Source of the DNA: Candidatus Enterousia intestinigallinarum | GTDB lineage: Bacteria > Pseudomonadota > Alphaproteobacteria > Rs-D84 | DNA: 64,000 nucleotides | NCBI GenBank assembly: GCA_944407095.1 | Contig: OX097180.1 | Span: 310,001 to 374,000, forward strand | Reading direction: 5' to 3' | In this document: positions 16,385 through 24,218 of the stretch, in pieces | Position numbering within the stretch: the stretch's first letter is position 1 | Layout of the letters: every line of letters starts with the position of its first letter | Notes under the pieces: model-generated | Seen by the model: the letters and a program-made list of their open reading frames with translations, nothing else | Told to the model about the DNA's origin: nothing | The model's database searches: none | Position numbers and translations under genes: made by a program

Positions 16385-16996
16385 TTATTCGGCGTCAGCA
16401 GTTTTTTCTGCGTCAGTTGCGTCAGATTTTTCCGCTGGCTGTTCCGCGGACTGAACATCCGCATCCGCCGCCGGCGTGTTTTCTTCTTCTTCAACCTTTT
16501 TAGTGCCAAATGTCAAAACCTTGCCAGCAACCAATGCCTCGATTTCATCCTGGGATTGGGCGACATAAATTTTAACAGGAACAATAACGTCCGGATGCAA
16601 TGCAATCTTAGTGTCAAATACACCAACCGATTTAATCGGGGCACCCAACATAACCTGGGCCGATTCGACGGAAACATTTGCAACTTCTTTCAACATACGC
16701 GCAATGTCACGTGTTGACACAGAACCATACAACTGGCCGGTATCCCCCGCCTGGCGAATCATATACAGTTTTGCGTTCTTGACCGCATCAACGTTAGATT
16801 CGGCCGCTTTCTTGGCAGCGTCCTGGCGTGCCTGCAGTTCGGCTTTTTTCGCTTCGAACAAAGCAACATTTTCACGCGACCAACGCATCGCCTTGCCCAG
16901 CGGCAACAAATAATTGCGTGCGAAACCGGTTTTAACCTCTACCGTGTCACCAATATTGCCCAATTTGGTAATTTTTTCTGTTAAAATAACTTTCAT
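16385..16996 (-). CDS. rplI: 50S ribosomal protein L9
   Basis: Elongated 50S protein near the L1 stalk that helps keep the reading frame. The N-domain begins MKVILTEKITKLGNIGDTVE with the typical GFARNYLLP motif, followed by the long connecting helix and C-domain. At 203 residues it is about 50 longer than usual; the extra is an acidic Ala/Glu-rich tail from about residue 165 (TKKVEEEENTPAADADVQSA). It is the last gene of the operon, about 150 bases after rpsR, with a large hairpin in between. Confidence 0.97.
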   Translation of the reverse strand: MKVILTEKITKLGNIGDTVEVKTGFARNYLLPLGKAMRWSRENVALFEAKKAELQARQDAAKKAAESNVDAVKNAKLYMIRQAGDTGQLYGSVSTRDIARMLKEVANVSVESAQVMLGAPIKSVGVFDTKIALHPDVIVPVKIYVAQSQDEIEALVAGKVLTFGTKKVEEEENTPAADADVQSAEQPAEKSDATDAEKTADAE

Positions 16997-17055
16997 TTTA
17001 TCTGTCCTTTATTTCAAGTTAGGGAAAATCCCAAATACTAATACCAATATTTATT

Positions 17056-17156
17056 GGATAATTATGTGTGCGAATTGGCAGCGTTCATTTCAGTTCCGAC
17101 GTGTATTAGACATACACGAGGAACTGTGAACGCAACAAGTCGCCACAGAATTATCC
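17056..17156 (-). ncRNA. Nested intercistronic hairpin between rpsR and rplI
   Basis: An imperfect, about 100-base inverted structure. Outer GGATAATT/AATTATCC (17149-17156 with 17056-17063), then GCGTTC/GAACGC, CAGTTCC/GGAACTG and CGTGTA/TACACG toward the loop. The base of the stem overlaps the rpsR stop codon. It may be a processing site, a translational control element or a dispersed palindrome. No T-run follows, so it is not an ordinary terminator. Confidence 0.6.
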
Positions 17157-17378
17157 AAGATTGTTGCGAACGAACGGCATCAACCCCAAATGACGCGCAC
17201 GTTTAATGGCGGTTGCCAATTCACGCTGGTCTTTCTGAGATACACCACTAATACGCGACGGAACAATTTTGCCACGTTCGGTGATATAGTGCGACAATGT
17301 CTTGATATCCTTGTAATCAATAACCTTGCCCTTTAACGGATTTGATTTTTTACGATAAATTGCTGCACGGACTGCCAT
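17151..17378 (-). CDS. rpsR: 30S ribosomal protein S18
   Basis: Partner of S6 on the 30S platform. The 75 residues are normal length, with the basic core [20 protein letters not shown] and [20 protein letters not shown]. Its start overlaps the rpsF stop by one base (TAATG), so translation is coupled. Confidence 0.98.
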   Translation of the reverse strand: MAVRAAIYRKKSNPLKGKVIDYKDIKTLSHYITERGKIVPSRISGVSQKDQRELATAIKRARHLGLMPFVRNNLG

Positions 17379-17716
17379 TATTCTGCCTCCTCGGTATTCT
17401 TTTTCATCATAATAGACGGTGTTGTGGACAACGCCGCAACGCGAACGTTCAGGAAACGGATAACGTCTTCATCAATACGTGCACGACGTTCCAATTCCGC
17501 AATCTTGTCACCTGGCAGTTCAATGTTCAACATAACATAATGCGCCTTGCGATTTTTGCGGATAACATAGGCCAGGTTTTTCAAACCCCAAAATTCGGTA
17601 GATTTAACATCCCCGCCCAGTTCTTTAATAATATCAGTATATTTTGCCGCTTTTTCTTTGACCTGCGGTTCGGTCAGGTCCTGGCGGAAAACCAGAACGC
17701 TTTCATAGTAAGCCAT
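17378..17716 (-). CDS. rpsF: 30S ribosomal protein S6
   Basis: Binds 16S rRNA with S18. It has 112 residues and begins [20 protein letters not shown], with the family motif [20 protein letters not shown]. It is the first gene of rpsF-rpsR-rplI. Promoter TTGATT/CATAAT lies at 17804-17777 on the minus strand. The leader contains a CAATG/CATTG hairpin where S6-S18 autoregulation occurs in other bacteria; that role here is inferred. Confidence 0.97.
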   Translation of the reverse strand: MAYYESVLVFRQDLTEPQVKEKAAKYTDIIKELGGDVKSTEFWGLKNLAYVIRKNRKAHYVMLNIELPGDKIAELERRARIDEDVIRFLNVRVAALSTTPSIMMKKNTEEAE

Positions 17717-17776
17717 TTTATTTCCTTTGGTCTTATGCAGCCAATGACACCATTGCCATTAGCAGGAACGCCCCAT

Positions 17777-17804
17777 ATTATGCCGAAAATTTTAATAAAA
17801 TCAA
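17777..17804 (-). promoter_or_regulatory. Promoter of the rpsF operon
   Basis: Minus-strand TTGATT (17804-17799) and CATAAT (17782-17777), spacer 16. Confidence 0.5.
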
Positions 17805-17873
17805 GTATTTTCTGGCCAAGCGATTTTTATAATATAAAAATATAAATAAGATTGGTTGGTTACTGGTTATCAC

Positions 17874-17903
17874 TTGACTTAAAAATACAAAATTTACTAA
17901 TAT
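17874..17903 (+). promoter_or_regulatory. Promoter of the MotA/TolQ-like operon
   Basis: TTGACT (17874-17879) and TAATAT (17898-17903) with an 18-base spacer. AAGAGAGA precedes the ATG. Confidence 0.55.
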
Positions 17904-17933
17904 CATTATATACAGCAGTAAGAAGAGAGATAT

Positions 17934-18710
17934 ATGACAAATCAATTTCACCGCGCATTAAATCGTATGGCGTTATTTACCGCATTATTGGTGGCGGGCT
18001 TGATTTTGTTTTATGAACCGTTTTTGCGCGTAGCGTCGGCAAATATACTGCTGAACGGGATTATTATCGGAACAACTATTTTTGGGATTGGATTATGTTT
18101 TGTCGAAATGTTCCGCCTGTTGCCTGAATATAAATGGGCACGCGCGTACTTTGCCGGGAAAAAGAATGCCCCCCTGCCCCCACGCCTGTTACGTCCCGTT
18201 GCATTGATACTGCGCGCGCGTCCGGTGCGTATATCTGCATCAACCCTGAACGGTATGTTGGATATGATATTATTACGATTCGAAGATTCGCGCGAATCCG
18301 TACGATATATAACAAACACGTTGATATTTCTGGGACTGCTGGGGACTTTTTGGGGATTGATTGTAACGGTTGGCGGTTTTGCCGATTTGATTGGTGCGCT
18401 GGATTTTGCGGACGAATCAGTTATGCAAACAATGCAGGCGGGTTTGACACGTCCCCTGTCGGGTATGGCAACCGCGTTCACCAGTTCGCTGATGGGACTG
18501 GCGGGCAGTTTGACAATCGGTTTTCTGGGACTGCAGGTACAACTGGCACAAAATGGAATATATCGCGAACTGGAAGATTACCTGTCCGCGCACACCAGTG
18601 TTGCCGCAACTGACACCGTTGCAACTGTACTGCCCCAGATAAACAACGCTGCAAATGAATTAAACAAAAGTGTACGCGAATTGCGGGAAACATTTTCTGA
18701 ACTGGCCTGA
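17934..18710 (+). CDS. MotA/TolQ/ExbB-family proton channel protein
   Basis: Inner-membrane protein of the proton-driven motor family, 258 residues. Early membrane segments (MALFTALLVAGLILFYEPF and ILLNGIIIGTTIFGIGL) are followed by a cytoplasmic part. Then come the conserved membrane pair: ITNTLIFLGLLGTFWGLIVT and the Pro/Gly-Met region LSGMATAFTSSLMGLAGSLT. The next gene is a MotB/OmpA-type protein 27 bases downstream, so they probably form one complex that uses proton flow to act on the envelope. No flagellar genes are visible nearby; a wall- or division-linked motor is more likely than flagellar rotation. Confidence 0.88.
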   Translation: MTNQFHRALNRMALFTALLVAGLILFYEPFLRVASANILLNGIIIGTTIFGIGLCFVEMFRLLPEYKWARAYFAGKKNAPLPPRLLRPVALILRARPVRISASTLNGMLDMILLRFEDSRESVRYITNTLIFLGLLGTFWGLIVTVGGFADLIGALDFADESVMQTMQAGLTRPLSGMATAFTSSLMGLAGSLTIGFLGLQVQLAQNGIYRELEDYLSAHTSVAATDTVATVLPQINNAANELNKSVRELRETFSELA

Positions 18711-18737
18711 CCAAGAATAAAAAAAAGAGAGAGAAAA

Positions 18738-19850
18738 ATGCTGAATATAAGATTTCGTGAAAAAACAAATACGTGGCCGGCGTTCGTAGATTTGTTTTCG
18801 AACCTGGTGATAATACTTATATTTCTGCTGATAGTGTTCGTGTTTCTGTGGACAACGACCAGCGTATTTAACAAGGACACAGGTGCTAAAACCGTCGCAG
18901 ATTTGCGCCGCACCAATGAAGAACAGGCACAAAAAATAGTTCAAATGACCGCCGATGAAGAAGAAGCGAAACGCCTGTTGGTTCTGGCACGTACGGAATT
19001 AGAAAATCTGTCTGCAAATAATGATGCGCTGGCCACCGAACTGGAACAGGTTGATGTCAGTGTTGAAGAACTGGTTGCGGAATATGAAGCACAGGTTGCC
19101 GAACTGCAATCCCAGGGTGCGGACTTACAAGCCCAGGTTGCAAACCTGACAACTCAGTTGAACCAGGCAACCCTGGACAAACAGCGCACTGCCGAACTGG
19201 AACAGGAACGTCGCGCATTACAGGAACAAATGGCAGCACAACGTGCATCATTGGCCGAACAACTAAATAAGTTACAGGCCGCCTTGGACGCCGCCGAAGA
19301 AGAATCACACCAAAAAGACATTCAGTATGTTGAAATGTCAACTCGTCTGAACAAGGCGCTGGCCGACAAAGTTGCTGAACTGAACGATGTGGCGCAATAT
19401 CAATCCGCGTTTTATAAAGCGATTAAAGATGCCCTGGGGGATGATAACTTTATCACAACCGAAGGCGACCGTTTCATCGTATCCAGTGACATTTTGTTCA
19501 GCAGTGGTTCATACACTCTGTCGCCAGAGGGAAAAAATCAACTGCGCCTGATTGCGAACGTGATAAAAGATTTAGAAAATAAAATTCCAACAAACATAGA
19601 TTGGATAATCCGTGTTGACGGCCACACCGACCGCAAACAGGTTATGCGCGGCACACGTGGATATTCAAATAATATGGAACTGTCACTACTGCGTGCAAAC
19701 GCGGTCGTGGACGAATTGGCACGTGACGGCGTATCGCGTCGTCGCCTGGTACCCAGTGGCTTTGGTGATTTGCATCCGGTCGCATTGGGTACAGATGCGT
19801 CCAGTTTGCAACAAAACCGTCGTATAGAATTACAACTGACGAATCGATAA
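18738..19850 (+). CDS. MotB-like protein with coiled coil and OmpA peptidoglycan-binding domain
   Basis: Partner of the preceding channel protein; 370 residues. One N-terminal membrane segment with the proton-carrying type Asp at its start (FVDLFSNLVIILIFLLIVFV) is followed by a long periplasmic coiled coil (about residues 55-210, repeated LAQ/ELQ heptads). The C-terminal OmpA/MotB domain has SDILFSSGSYTLSPEGKNQL, VDGHTD, and LSLLRANAVVDELARDGVSR. It should bind peptidoglycan. A terminator follows. Confidence 0.92.
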   Translation: MLNIRFREKTNTWPAFVDLFSNLVIILIFLLIVFVFLWTTTSVFNKDTGAKTVADLRRTNEEQAQKIVQMTADEEEAKRLLVLARTELENLSANNDALATELEQVDVSVEELVAEYEAQVAELQSQGADLQAQVANLTTQLNQATLDKQRTAELEQERRALQEQMAAQRASLAEQLNKLQAALDAAEEESHQKDIQYVEMSTRLNKALADKVAELNDVAQYQSAFYKAIKDALGDDNFITTEGDRFIVSSDILFSSGSYTLSPEGKNQLRLIANVIKDLENKIPTNIDWIIRVDGHTDRKQVMRGTRGYSNNMELSLLRANAVVDELARDGVSRRRLVPSGFGDLHPVALGTDASSLQQNRRIELQLTNR

Positions 19851-19854
19851 AATA

Positions 19855-19883
19855 ACAAACGGGGCGCCGCCCCGTTTGTTTTG
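19855..19883 (+). terminator. Intrinsic terminator
   Basis: ACGGGGCgccGCCCCGT hairpin followed by TTGTTTTG, after the MotB-like gene. Confidence 0.8.
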
Positions 19884-19889
19884 CTTGTT

Positions 19890-20066
19890 ACCAATTTTCA
19901 GTCATCGCGAACCACAACAGTGGCGCGTCAACCTTTCCTTTGCCACCGCATAATCATATCAGGCAACACTTTTATCATCGCACGAAAGGACGTCCATCAC
20001 CCCACAACGATCCAGGTTAATAAAGTTGCACGCATAAAGTAACACGCCCCAGACAAACATTTACTA
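19890..20066. other. Intergenic stretch without a supported gene
   Basis: Between the MotB-like gene and leader C. A minus-strand frame of 33 codons (20060-19959) is too short and weak to call. Otherwise nothing was recognised. Confidence 0.5.
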
Positions 20067-20095
20067 TTGATTTCCCACATATGTATTGTTATTAT
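20067..20095 (+). promoter_or_regulatory. Promoter of leader RNA copy C
   Basis: TTGATT (20067-20072) and TATTAT (20090-20095), spacer 17. The predicted start falls at P1 of the leader. Confidence 0.65.
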
Positions 20096-20101
20096 AAAAA
20101 T

Positions 20102-20273
20102 GATATGGGGTGTTCCCATATTGGGCTTAAGAACCCATCCGTTGCGTCGCCACGACGTAAAATGAAAATCCAACCTGTTGGGTTGGAGTGTGTTGAATAT
20201 ATTGAATAAAACACGCAATTCAACGGATTGTTCTTAAACTCCAACCACCTGAAGATTTCTGGTGGTTTTTTCA
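20102..20273 (+). ncRNA. Structured leader RNA, copy C (upstream of cassette 3)
   Basis: P1: ATATGGG 20103-20109 with CCCATAT 20115-20121, then GGG. P2: TTAAGAAC 20127-20134 with GTTCTTAA 20230-20237, extended by ATCCGTTG 20137-20144 with CAACGGAT 20221-20228. A local CGTCG-cca-CGACG hairpin follows. P3: CCAACC 20170-20175 with GGTTGG 20181-20186. P4: GTGTT 20190-20194 with AACAC 20210-20214 around GAATAT and AATAAA. A second CTCCAACC (20239-20246) overlaps terminator stem AACCACC/GGTGGTT (20243-20249, 20261-20267) with a T6 run. The T-run can also pair with ATGAAAAA before the GGGAG site. Confidence 0.85.
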
Positions 20274-20303
20274 TATCAAAAAATGAAAAAGGGAGATAAG
20301 AAT

Positions 20304-20744
20304 ATGAAAAAATATTTATTAATCGCCGGGTTGATTTGCACGGTAATAATTCCCCCGGCCGGCGCAGTCACCAAATGCGTGGAATTAAATAGTAGCACAA
20401 CGTGTACATCAAATTACACTGCATACTACAATAAAACTGATTGGGCAGCCACGTGTAATACAAATGGAGTAAGCATCCCAATAAGTGGCATAGGAATATG
20501 TAGTAGTACACAGGGAACTCAATATCAAACAGCAGCAGAACTAGATAGATCGTCCACACTGGACGAAAACATAAATTGCTGGTGTAAAATGACGAGTCCT
20601 GCTGTATCGCGCTGGGTGTATGTTTCAACGCCCACGTATGCCGATGGTTGCTTTAAGCTTTGCGCATACTACTGTGCAAACACTATTCGCATTCAGAGCT
20701 CTACGTCTTTCCGGTCTGCGTTGTTTAGTAATTTGTCTGACTAA
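20304..20744 (+). CDS. Cassette 3 first gene: exported Cys-containing protein
   Basis: Unknown function; 146 residues. The signal peptide MKKYLLIAGLICTVIIPPAG, then AVTKCVELNSSTTCTSNYTA. The middle, about 60 residues, is unlike the other copies. The conserved INCWCKMTSPAVSRWV block is followed by a five-Cys tail (GCFKLCAYYCANT) and the family ending FRSALFSNLSD. The ATG at 20304 follows GGGAGATAAG. Exported, probably disulfide-bonded. Partner gene 12 bases downstream. Confidence 0.87.
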   Translation: MKKYLLIAGLICTVIIPPAGAVTKCVELNSSTTCTSNYTAYYNKTDWAATCNTNGVSIPISGIGICSSTQGTQYQTAAELDRSSTLDENINCWCKMTSPAVSRWVYVSTPTYADGCFKLCAYYCANTIRIQSSTSFRSALFSNLSD

Positions 20745-20756
20745 TTGAGGGCGAAT

Positions 20757-21035
20757 ATGAAACGAATATTTATTTTAATTATGGCGATTGCGCCAATTGG
20801 CGCATTTGCCGCCGCGCCGTCTACTTCGTGTCCCGCCGGATACGTTGCGGTTGTGGAATCGTATATGGGAATCGCGAACAGCACGTGTCCCAGTGGATAT
20901 ACATCCGCCGGTACGGCGTACAGTTGTTTGGTATCGTCACCGGCCGGTTCGTGTATTATATATGCGCCAACCGGGGTAACTTATACCGACAGCAGTGGTT
21001 CATATGAATTTACATCCGCCTGTCCATTGGAATAA
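20757..21035 (+). CDS. Cassette 3 second gene: small exported protein
   Basis: Unknown function; 92 residues. Signal peptide MKRIFILIMAIAPIGAFAAA, mature part nearly identical to the other cassettes, with small changes (YMGIANSTCPSGYTSAGTAY, SCLVSSPAGSCIIY). The ATG at 20757 follows GAGGGCG. A perfect-looking terminator follows. Predicted to be exported; stable disulfides are likely from six cysteines in the mature part. Confidence 0.87.
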   Translation: MKRIFILIMAIAPIGAFAAAPSTSCPAGYVAVVESYMGIANSTCPSGYTSAGTAYSCLVSSPAGSCIIYAPTGVTYTDSSGSYEFTSACPLE

Positions 21036-21074
21036 AATAAAATTGGTCGCCATAGTGGTGACCAATTTTATCAA
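21036..21074. terminator. Bidirectional intrinsic terminator
   Basis: AAAATTGGTC-gCC/GGt-GACCAATTTT stem between cassette 3 and the convergent BOF-fold gene. Confidence 0.8.
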
Positions 21075-21091
21075 ATTTTTACACTGAAAAA

Positions 21092-21472
21092 TTACAATTT
21101 TTCGACGTAATCGACATCTATTTCGGTCTTGAATATACCGGCGTCAACTTCGCCATACAGTTTAACTGTATCTGACGGGGTTACCGTTTGACCGCGCCAA
21201 TCTTTGCGATCAATTTCAACAGTTACAGAACCTGTCGCATCTTCAAATAAATATTTTTCATCACCCATACGCTGAACAATGTTACCCTGGACAATAACCG
21301 GAACATCATCACGCATTTCTTTGACCTGCTTTACTGTAACGATGGTTTCAGTCCCACCGACAAAGCCACCACCAGCTGGCGCCGCCTGTTGCGGTGTGTT
21401 TGGTTGGAAATCAGCGCTGGCCGCACCAGTTACCAGTGCGCATACAGCCGCCATAATAGAAATTTTTTTCAT
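21092..21472 (-). CDS. Periplasmic BOF (OB-fold) protein, YgiW/YdeI/NirD family
   Basis: 126 residues from the ATG at 21472 (GGGGGC upstream). The signal peptide MKKISIMAAVCALVTGAASA is followed by a short Pro/Gly-rich linker and a single OB-fold. Family motifs are TVKQVKEMRDDVPVIVQGNI and KYLFEDATGSVTVEID. In enterobacteria YgiW/YdeI are periplasmic stress-tolerance proteins; here the role is inferred only from the family. Monocistronic. Confidence 0.87.
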   Translation of the reverse strand: MKKISIMAAVCALVTGAASADFQPNTPQQAAPAGGGFVGGTETIVTVKQVKEMRDDVPVIVQGNIVQRMGDEKYLFEDATGSVTVEIDRKDWRGQTVTPSDTVKLYGEVDAGIFKTEIDVDYVEKL

Positions 21473-21588
21473 ATATGCCCCCTTTTGTTCGTTTACGTAC
21501 ATATAATATCATATTTATATATAAAATTGTCCAGGAATTTATTGCAAAAACGAACCCGCATTTTAAGCGGGCCCGTAAAAGCAATTTT

Positions 21589-24159
21589 TTACATTGCTAT
21601 ATCTTCACATTTTTCAACTGGATCGGATTCAGTACATTTCAATTCATTCTTTGCACCAATTCCTAAAAATCCCTTTTTACTGATTGATTCGCACGATTTT
21701 GTGACAGTAGATGTACAATAATGACATATACGTGTTTCACGATTAAACAGTGACCACATTTCACGCGTGCCACTAGGTAATTCTATCTTTACACGATTAG
21801 AGCCCAACCCAGTGAATGAATTGATTATTTCTGATGCTTTACTTGCACCAGCTGTTGTATCCAATGTTGCAGTTCCACCAGTTGCACTGGCAGTGCGCCC
21901 AGCCCCTTGAATCAACATACTGTTATCCAAACCCGCGCCAACATCATAACTGATAGCATAAGGCTTAGTTAATGGTGTATCAACATCGGTTCCCCCCAAT
22001 ACTGCCCCACCGGTTGTTGGCAGCATCTGGCACATATATTGCGCCAGGTCGGTGGACGCGTTTTTGGTTGCTTCGGCGATTTCATAATTCAGTTTAGTAT
22101 TGTAATTATCCTGTGCCTGACGCAACGCGGATATCGCAATCTGCATTTTCACCTGGTTCAACAGGTTCGGGAAACGCCCAGTGGTTGACGCGTTCTTTTC
22201 CCCAGTAATTTGTGACAGGTCGCGTCCATTTACACAGTACTGAATTTCCGGATCTTCGGCAATCATATCAATAGTACGATTGATTGTACCGGCGATATTA
22301 TTCAATTCTTCTTCAATCGCAGAAATAATCCCTTCTGCGTTTTCAACACCGGCGTTGCTTTCGCGTATTTTGGCAATATATTCTGAAACACCAATTTCGC
22401 CGGGTCCCAGTTTTATTGTACCACCTTCGCCGTCATCGATTGTTTCGCCGTCACTATCGCCCATTTTGATACTGCCAAACGAAATCATACCAGTAACCCG
22501 ATACGTTGTACCATCTTTTTGGCTGCGCAGCGATCCAGTACCAATAGTGTCATCGGCCGCAAAGCGGTTACAATCAGACGTACTGCCGCAAACTTCAGCC
22601 ATTTTTTGGTCAACGATATTCTGGCACTGTTCCACCATAGCATTATCAATATTCAGATATAGTCCCATCAACATATCGTCCAAATCATCCATAGAGAAAT
22701 TTGGATTATTCGCCTTGCAGACGACCAAACTATCAATCGGGCAAATATCGTGGATATAGTCGTAGTCCATACCGATGCAATTTTCAAAATTCGGTCCACA
22801 GCGCGTATCTGCGGTAAAGCAATCCTTGACTTCTTGTGTACAGGCATCGACACGCATTGCCGCCAACTTATCTTCGACATATCCCCAAATCAGCGGTTCC
22901 ATACGTTCACAGGGATCAATTTCCACCTTGCAGAAACTGCGCGCCATTTCAGGCCGCGACAAACAGGCATCCATTGTTGCGACGCCCTTGCCCGCGATAT
23001 CATCACGGCACGCCGTCTGGATACATTCAGAAATATTAGTCAAACAAGATTGCCGGAATTTTGATTCAACAATACTTTCGGCCACCTTGATTGTTGGTGC
23101 GGCTTCACGCAGGAAATTAGGCCAAACCTGATCACGCACCGCAACACATTGATCCAAAACATTTTCACAAATTGGACGTTTTGCACTCAGCATTTCCATT
23201 GTTGATGCGGTAATATCATATGTATCAACCGTCTCAACAGTTGTGCCGGCTGTACTGGTGGCGGTATTGTTCTGCATATTTTCAGACGCAATCGTCATAA
23301 CACAGTTTTCCCAATCTTCGCCGCACGCATCATCGGTCTGCATACATTTTTTGAATTCAACCATACACTGCCCCAGGTCGTATTTGTTCGCGCTGTCGAA
23401 ACTTTCCTGTAAAGCAGTACGCACTTCTGATTCCGCCGCGGCCAGTTCGTTTTCCGCATTTGTACGTTGCTGTGCCAATGAATTTTTATATCCCAAGCAA
23501 TCAGATGTTATCTGACGTGAATACAACTGTTGTAAAAACACAATGTCACCAGCACAAGAATCTGGCACCTGAGCCAAACACAATTCGTTGGCAGCGTTAT
23601 ATAATTCCGTCCCAGACATATCAGCCATATTAGAAACAGCGCTTTGTGATTCCAGTTCGGACGAATCTTCATATATACTGGTGTTAAACAATGCCAACAA
23701 ATCGGCACGCTTTTGTGCCTTTTCTTCGGCTTCACTCAACTGACCTTCTGCCAAAATATTACCATCTTCGTCATAACGACGTTCACCGGTAAATATAATA
23801 TCTGCATCAGCCCCAGCTTTTACACGTTCAATTTCTTCGGTGCGCAAACGATTGGCTTCGCTTAAAATATCCTGAATGGCGGCCAATTCTTTATCATATT
23901 CGGCAATATTATCACTGCAGTTACAGGCACCACCACTGGCGTTATCAGTAATACAAAACTGATCCATACATCCAAAGTACGCATCATAACACGCTTGGTC
24001 ATACAGCCCTGTGGCCTCAACCTTGGTACGAACGGTCGTCCCCTGCTGTATAGCCGATTGACGCTTTGTGCCAGACGACGTAGTCAAACCATACGAATCC
24101 ACCGCCACAGCCAGTGCAGCCAAACAAACAACAGACCCTATTATTACTTTTATTTTCAT
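21589..24159 (-). CDS. Large exported Cys-rich protein, CMDxFC family
   Basis: Not a known family to me; 856 residues. Signal peptide MKIKVIIGSVVCLAALAVAV. Near residue 60 comes the shared module YFGCMDQFCITDNASGGACN, then helical coiled segments. Repeated Cys modules follow: FKKCMQTDDACGEDWENC, NVLDQCVAVRDQVW, and VKDCFTADTRCGPNFENC. The C-terminus has a Cys cluster (ICHYCTSTVTKSCESISKKG, then CEDIAM). Close paralog of the 996-residue protein at 59109; both share TTGRFPxLxxQ and the ICHxCTxT ending. It is second in a two-gene operon, 59 bases after the gene starting at 26393. Predicted to be exported; function unknown. Confidence 0.82.
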   Translation of the reverse strand: MKIKVIIGSVVCLAALAVAVDSYGLTTSSGTKRQSAIQQGTTVRTKVEATGLYDQACYDAYFGCMDQFCITDNASGGACNCSDNIAEYDKELAAIQDILSEANRLRTEEIERVKAGADADIIFTGERRYDEDGNILAEGQLSEAEEKAQKRADLLALFNTSIYEDSSELESQSAVSNMADMSGTELYNAANELCLAQVPDSCAGDIVFLQQLYSRQITSDCLGYKNSLAQQRTNAENELAAAESEVRTALQESFDSANKYDLGQCMVEFKKCMQTDDACGEDWENCVMTIASENMQNNTATSTAGTTVETVDTYDITASTMEMLSAKRPICENVLDQCVAVRDQVWPNFLREAAPTIKVAESIVESKFRQSCLTNISECIQTACRDDIAGKGVATMDACLSRPEMARSFCKVEIDPCERMEPLIWGYVEDKLAAMRVDACTQEVKDCFTADTRCGPNFENCIGMDYDYIHDICPIDSLVVCKANNPNFSMDDLDDMLMGLYLNIDNAMVEQCQNIVDQKMAEVCGSTSDCNRFAADDTIGTGSLRSQKDGTTYRVTGMISFGSIKMGDSDGETIDDGEGGTIKLGPGEIGVSEYIAKIRESNAGVENAEGIISAIEEELNNIAGTINRTIDMIAEDPEIQYCVNGRDLSQITGEKNASTTGRFPNLLNQVKMQIAISALRQAQDNYNTKLNYEIAEATKNASTDLAQYMCQMLPTTGGAVLGGTDVDTPLTKPYAISYDVGAGLDNSMLIQGAGRTASATGGTATLDTTAGASKASEIINSFTGLGSNRVKIELPSGTREMWSLFNRETRICHYCTSTVTKSCESISKKGFLGIGAKNELKCTESDPVEKCEDIAM

Positions 24160-24218
24160 TTATGCTCTCTCCTAGTCGTGCCGTGCGACACGCGCAATCC
24201 GGGGCGCATTTCCCCGGA

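Noticed and set aside
17934-19850. Flagellar motAB
   Set aside because: The membrane layout and long coiled coil differ from flagellar MotAB and no flagellar genes are near; called only at family level.
19959-20060. 33-codon minus-strand frame with two cysteines
   Set aside because: Short, no firm ribosome binding site, overlaps the promoter region of leader C, no relatives in the window.
20102-20273. T-box or other named riboswitch
   Set aside because: No T-box sequence, no known riboswitch core motif recognised, and downstream genes are secreted proteins, not metabolic or aminoacylation genes.
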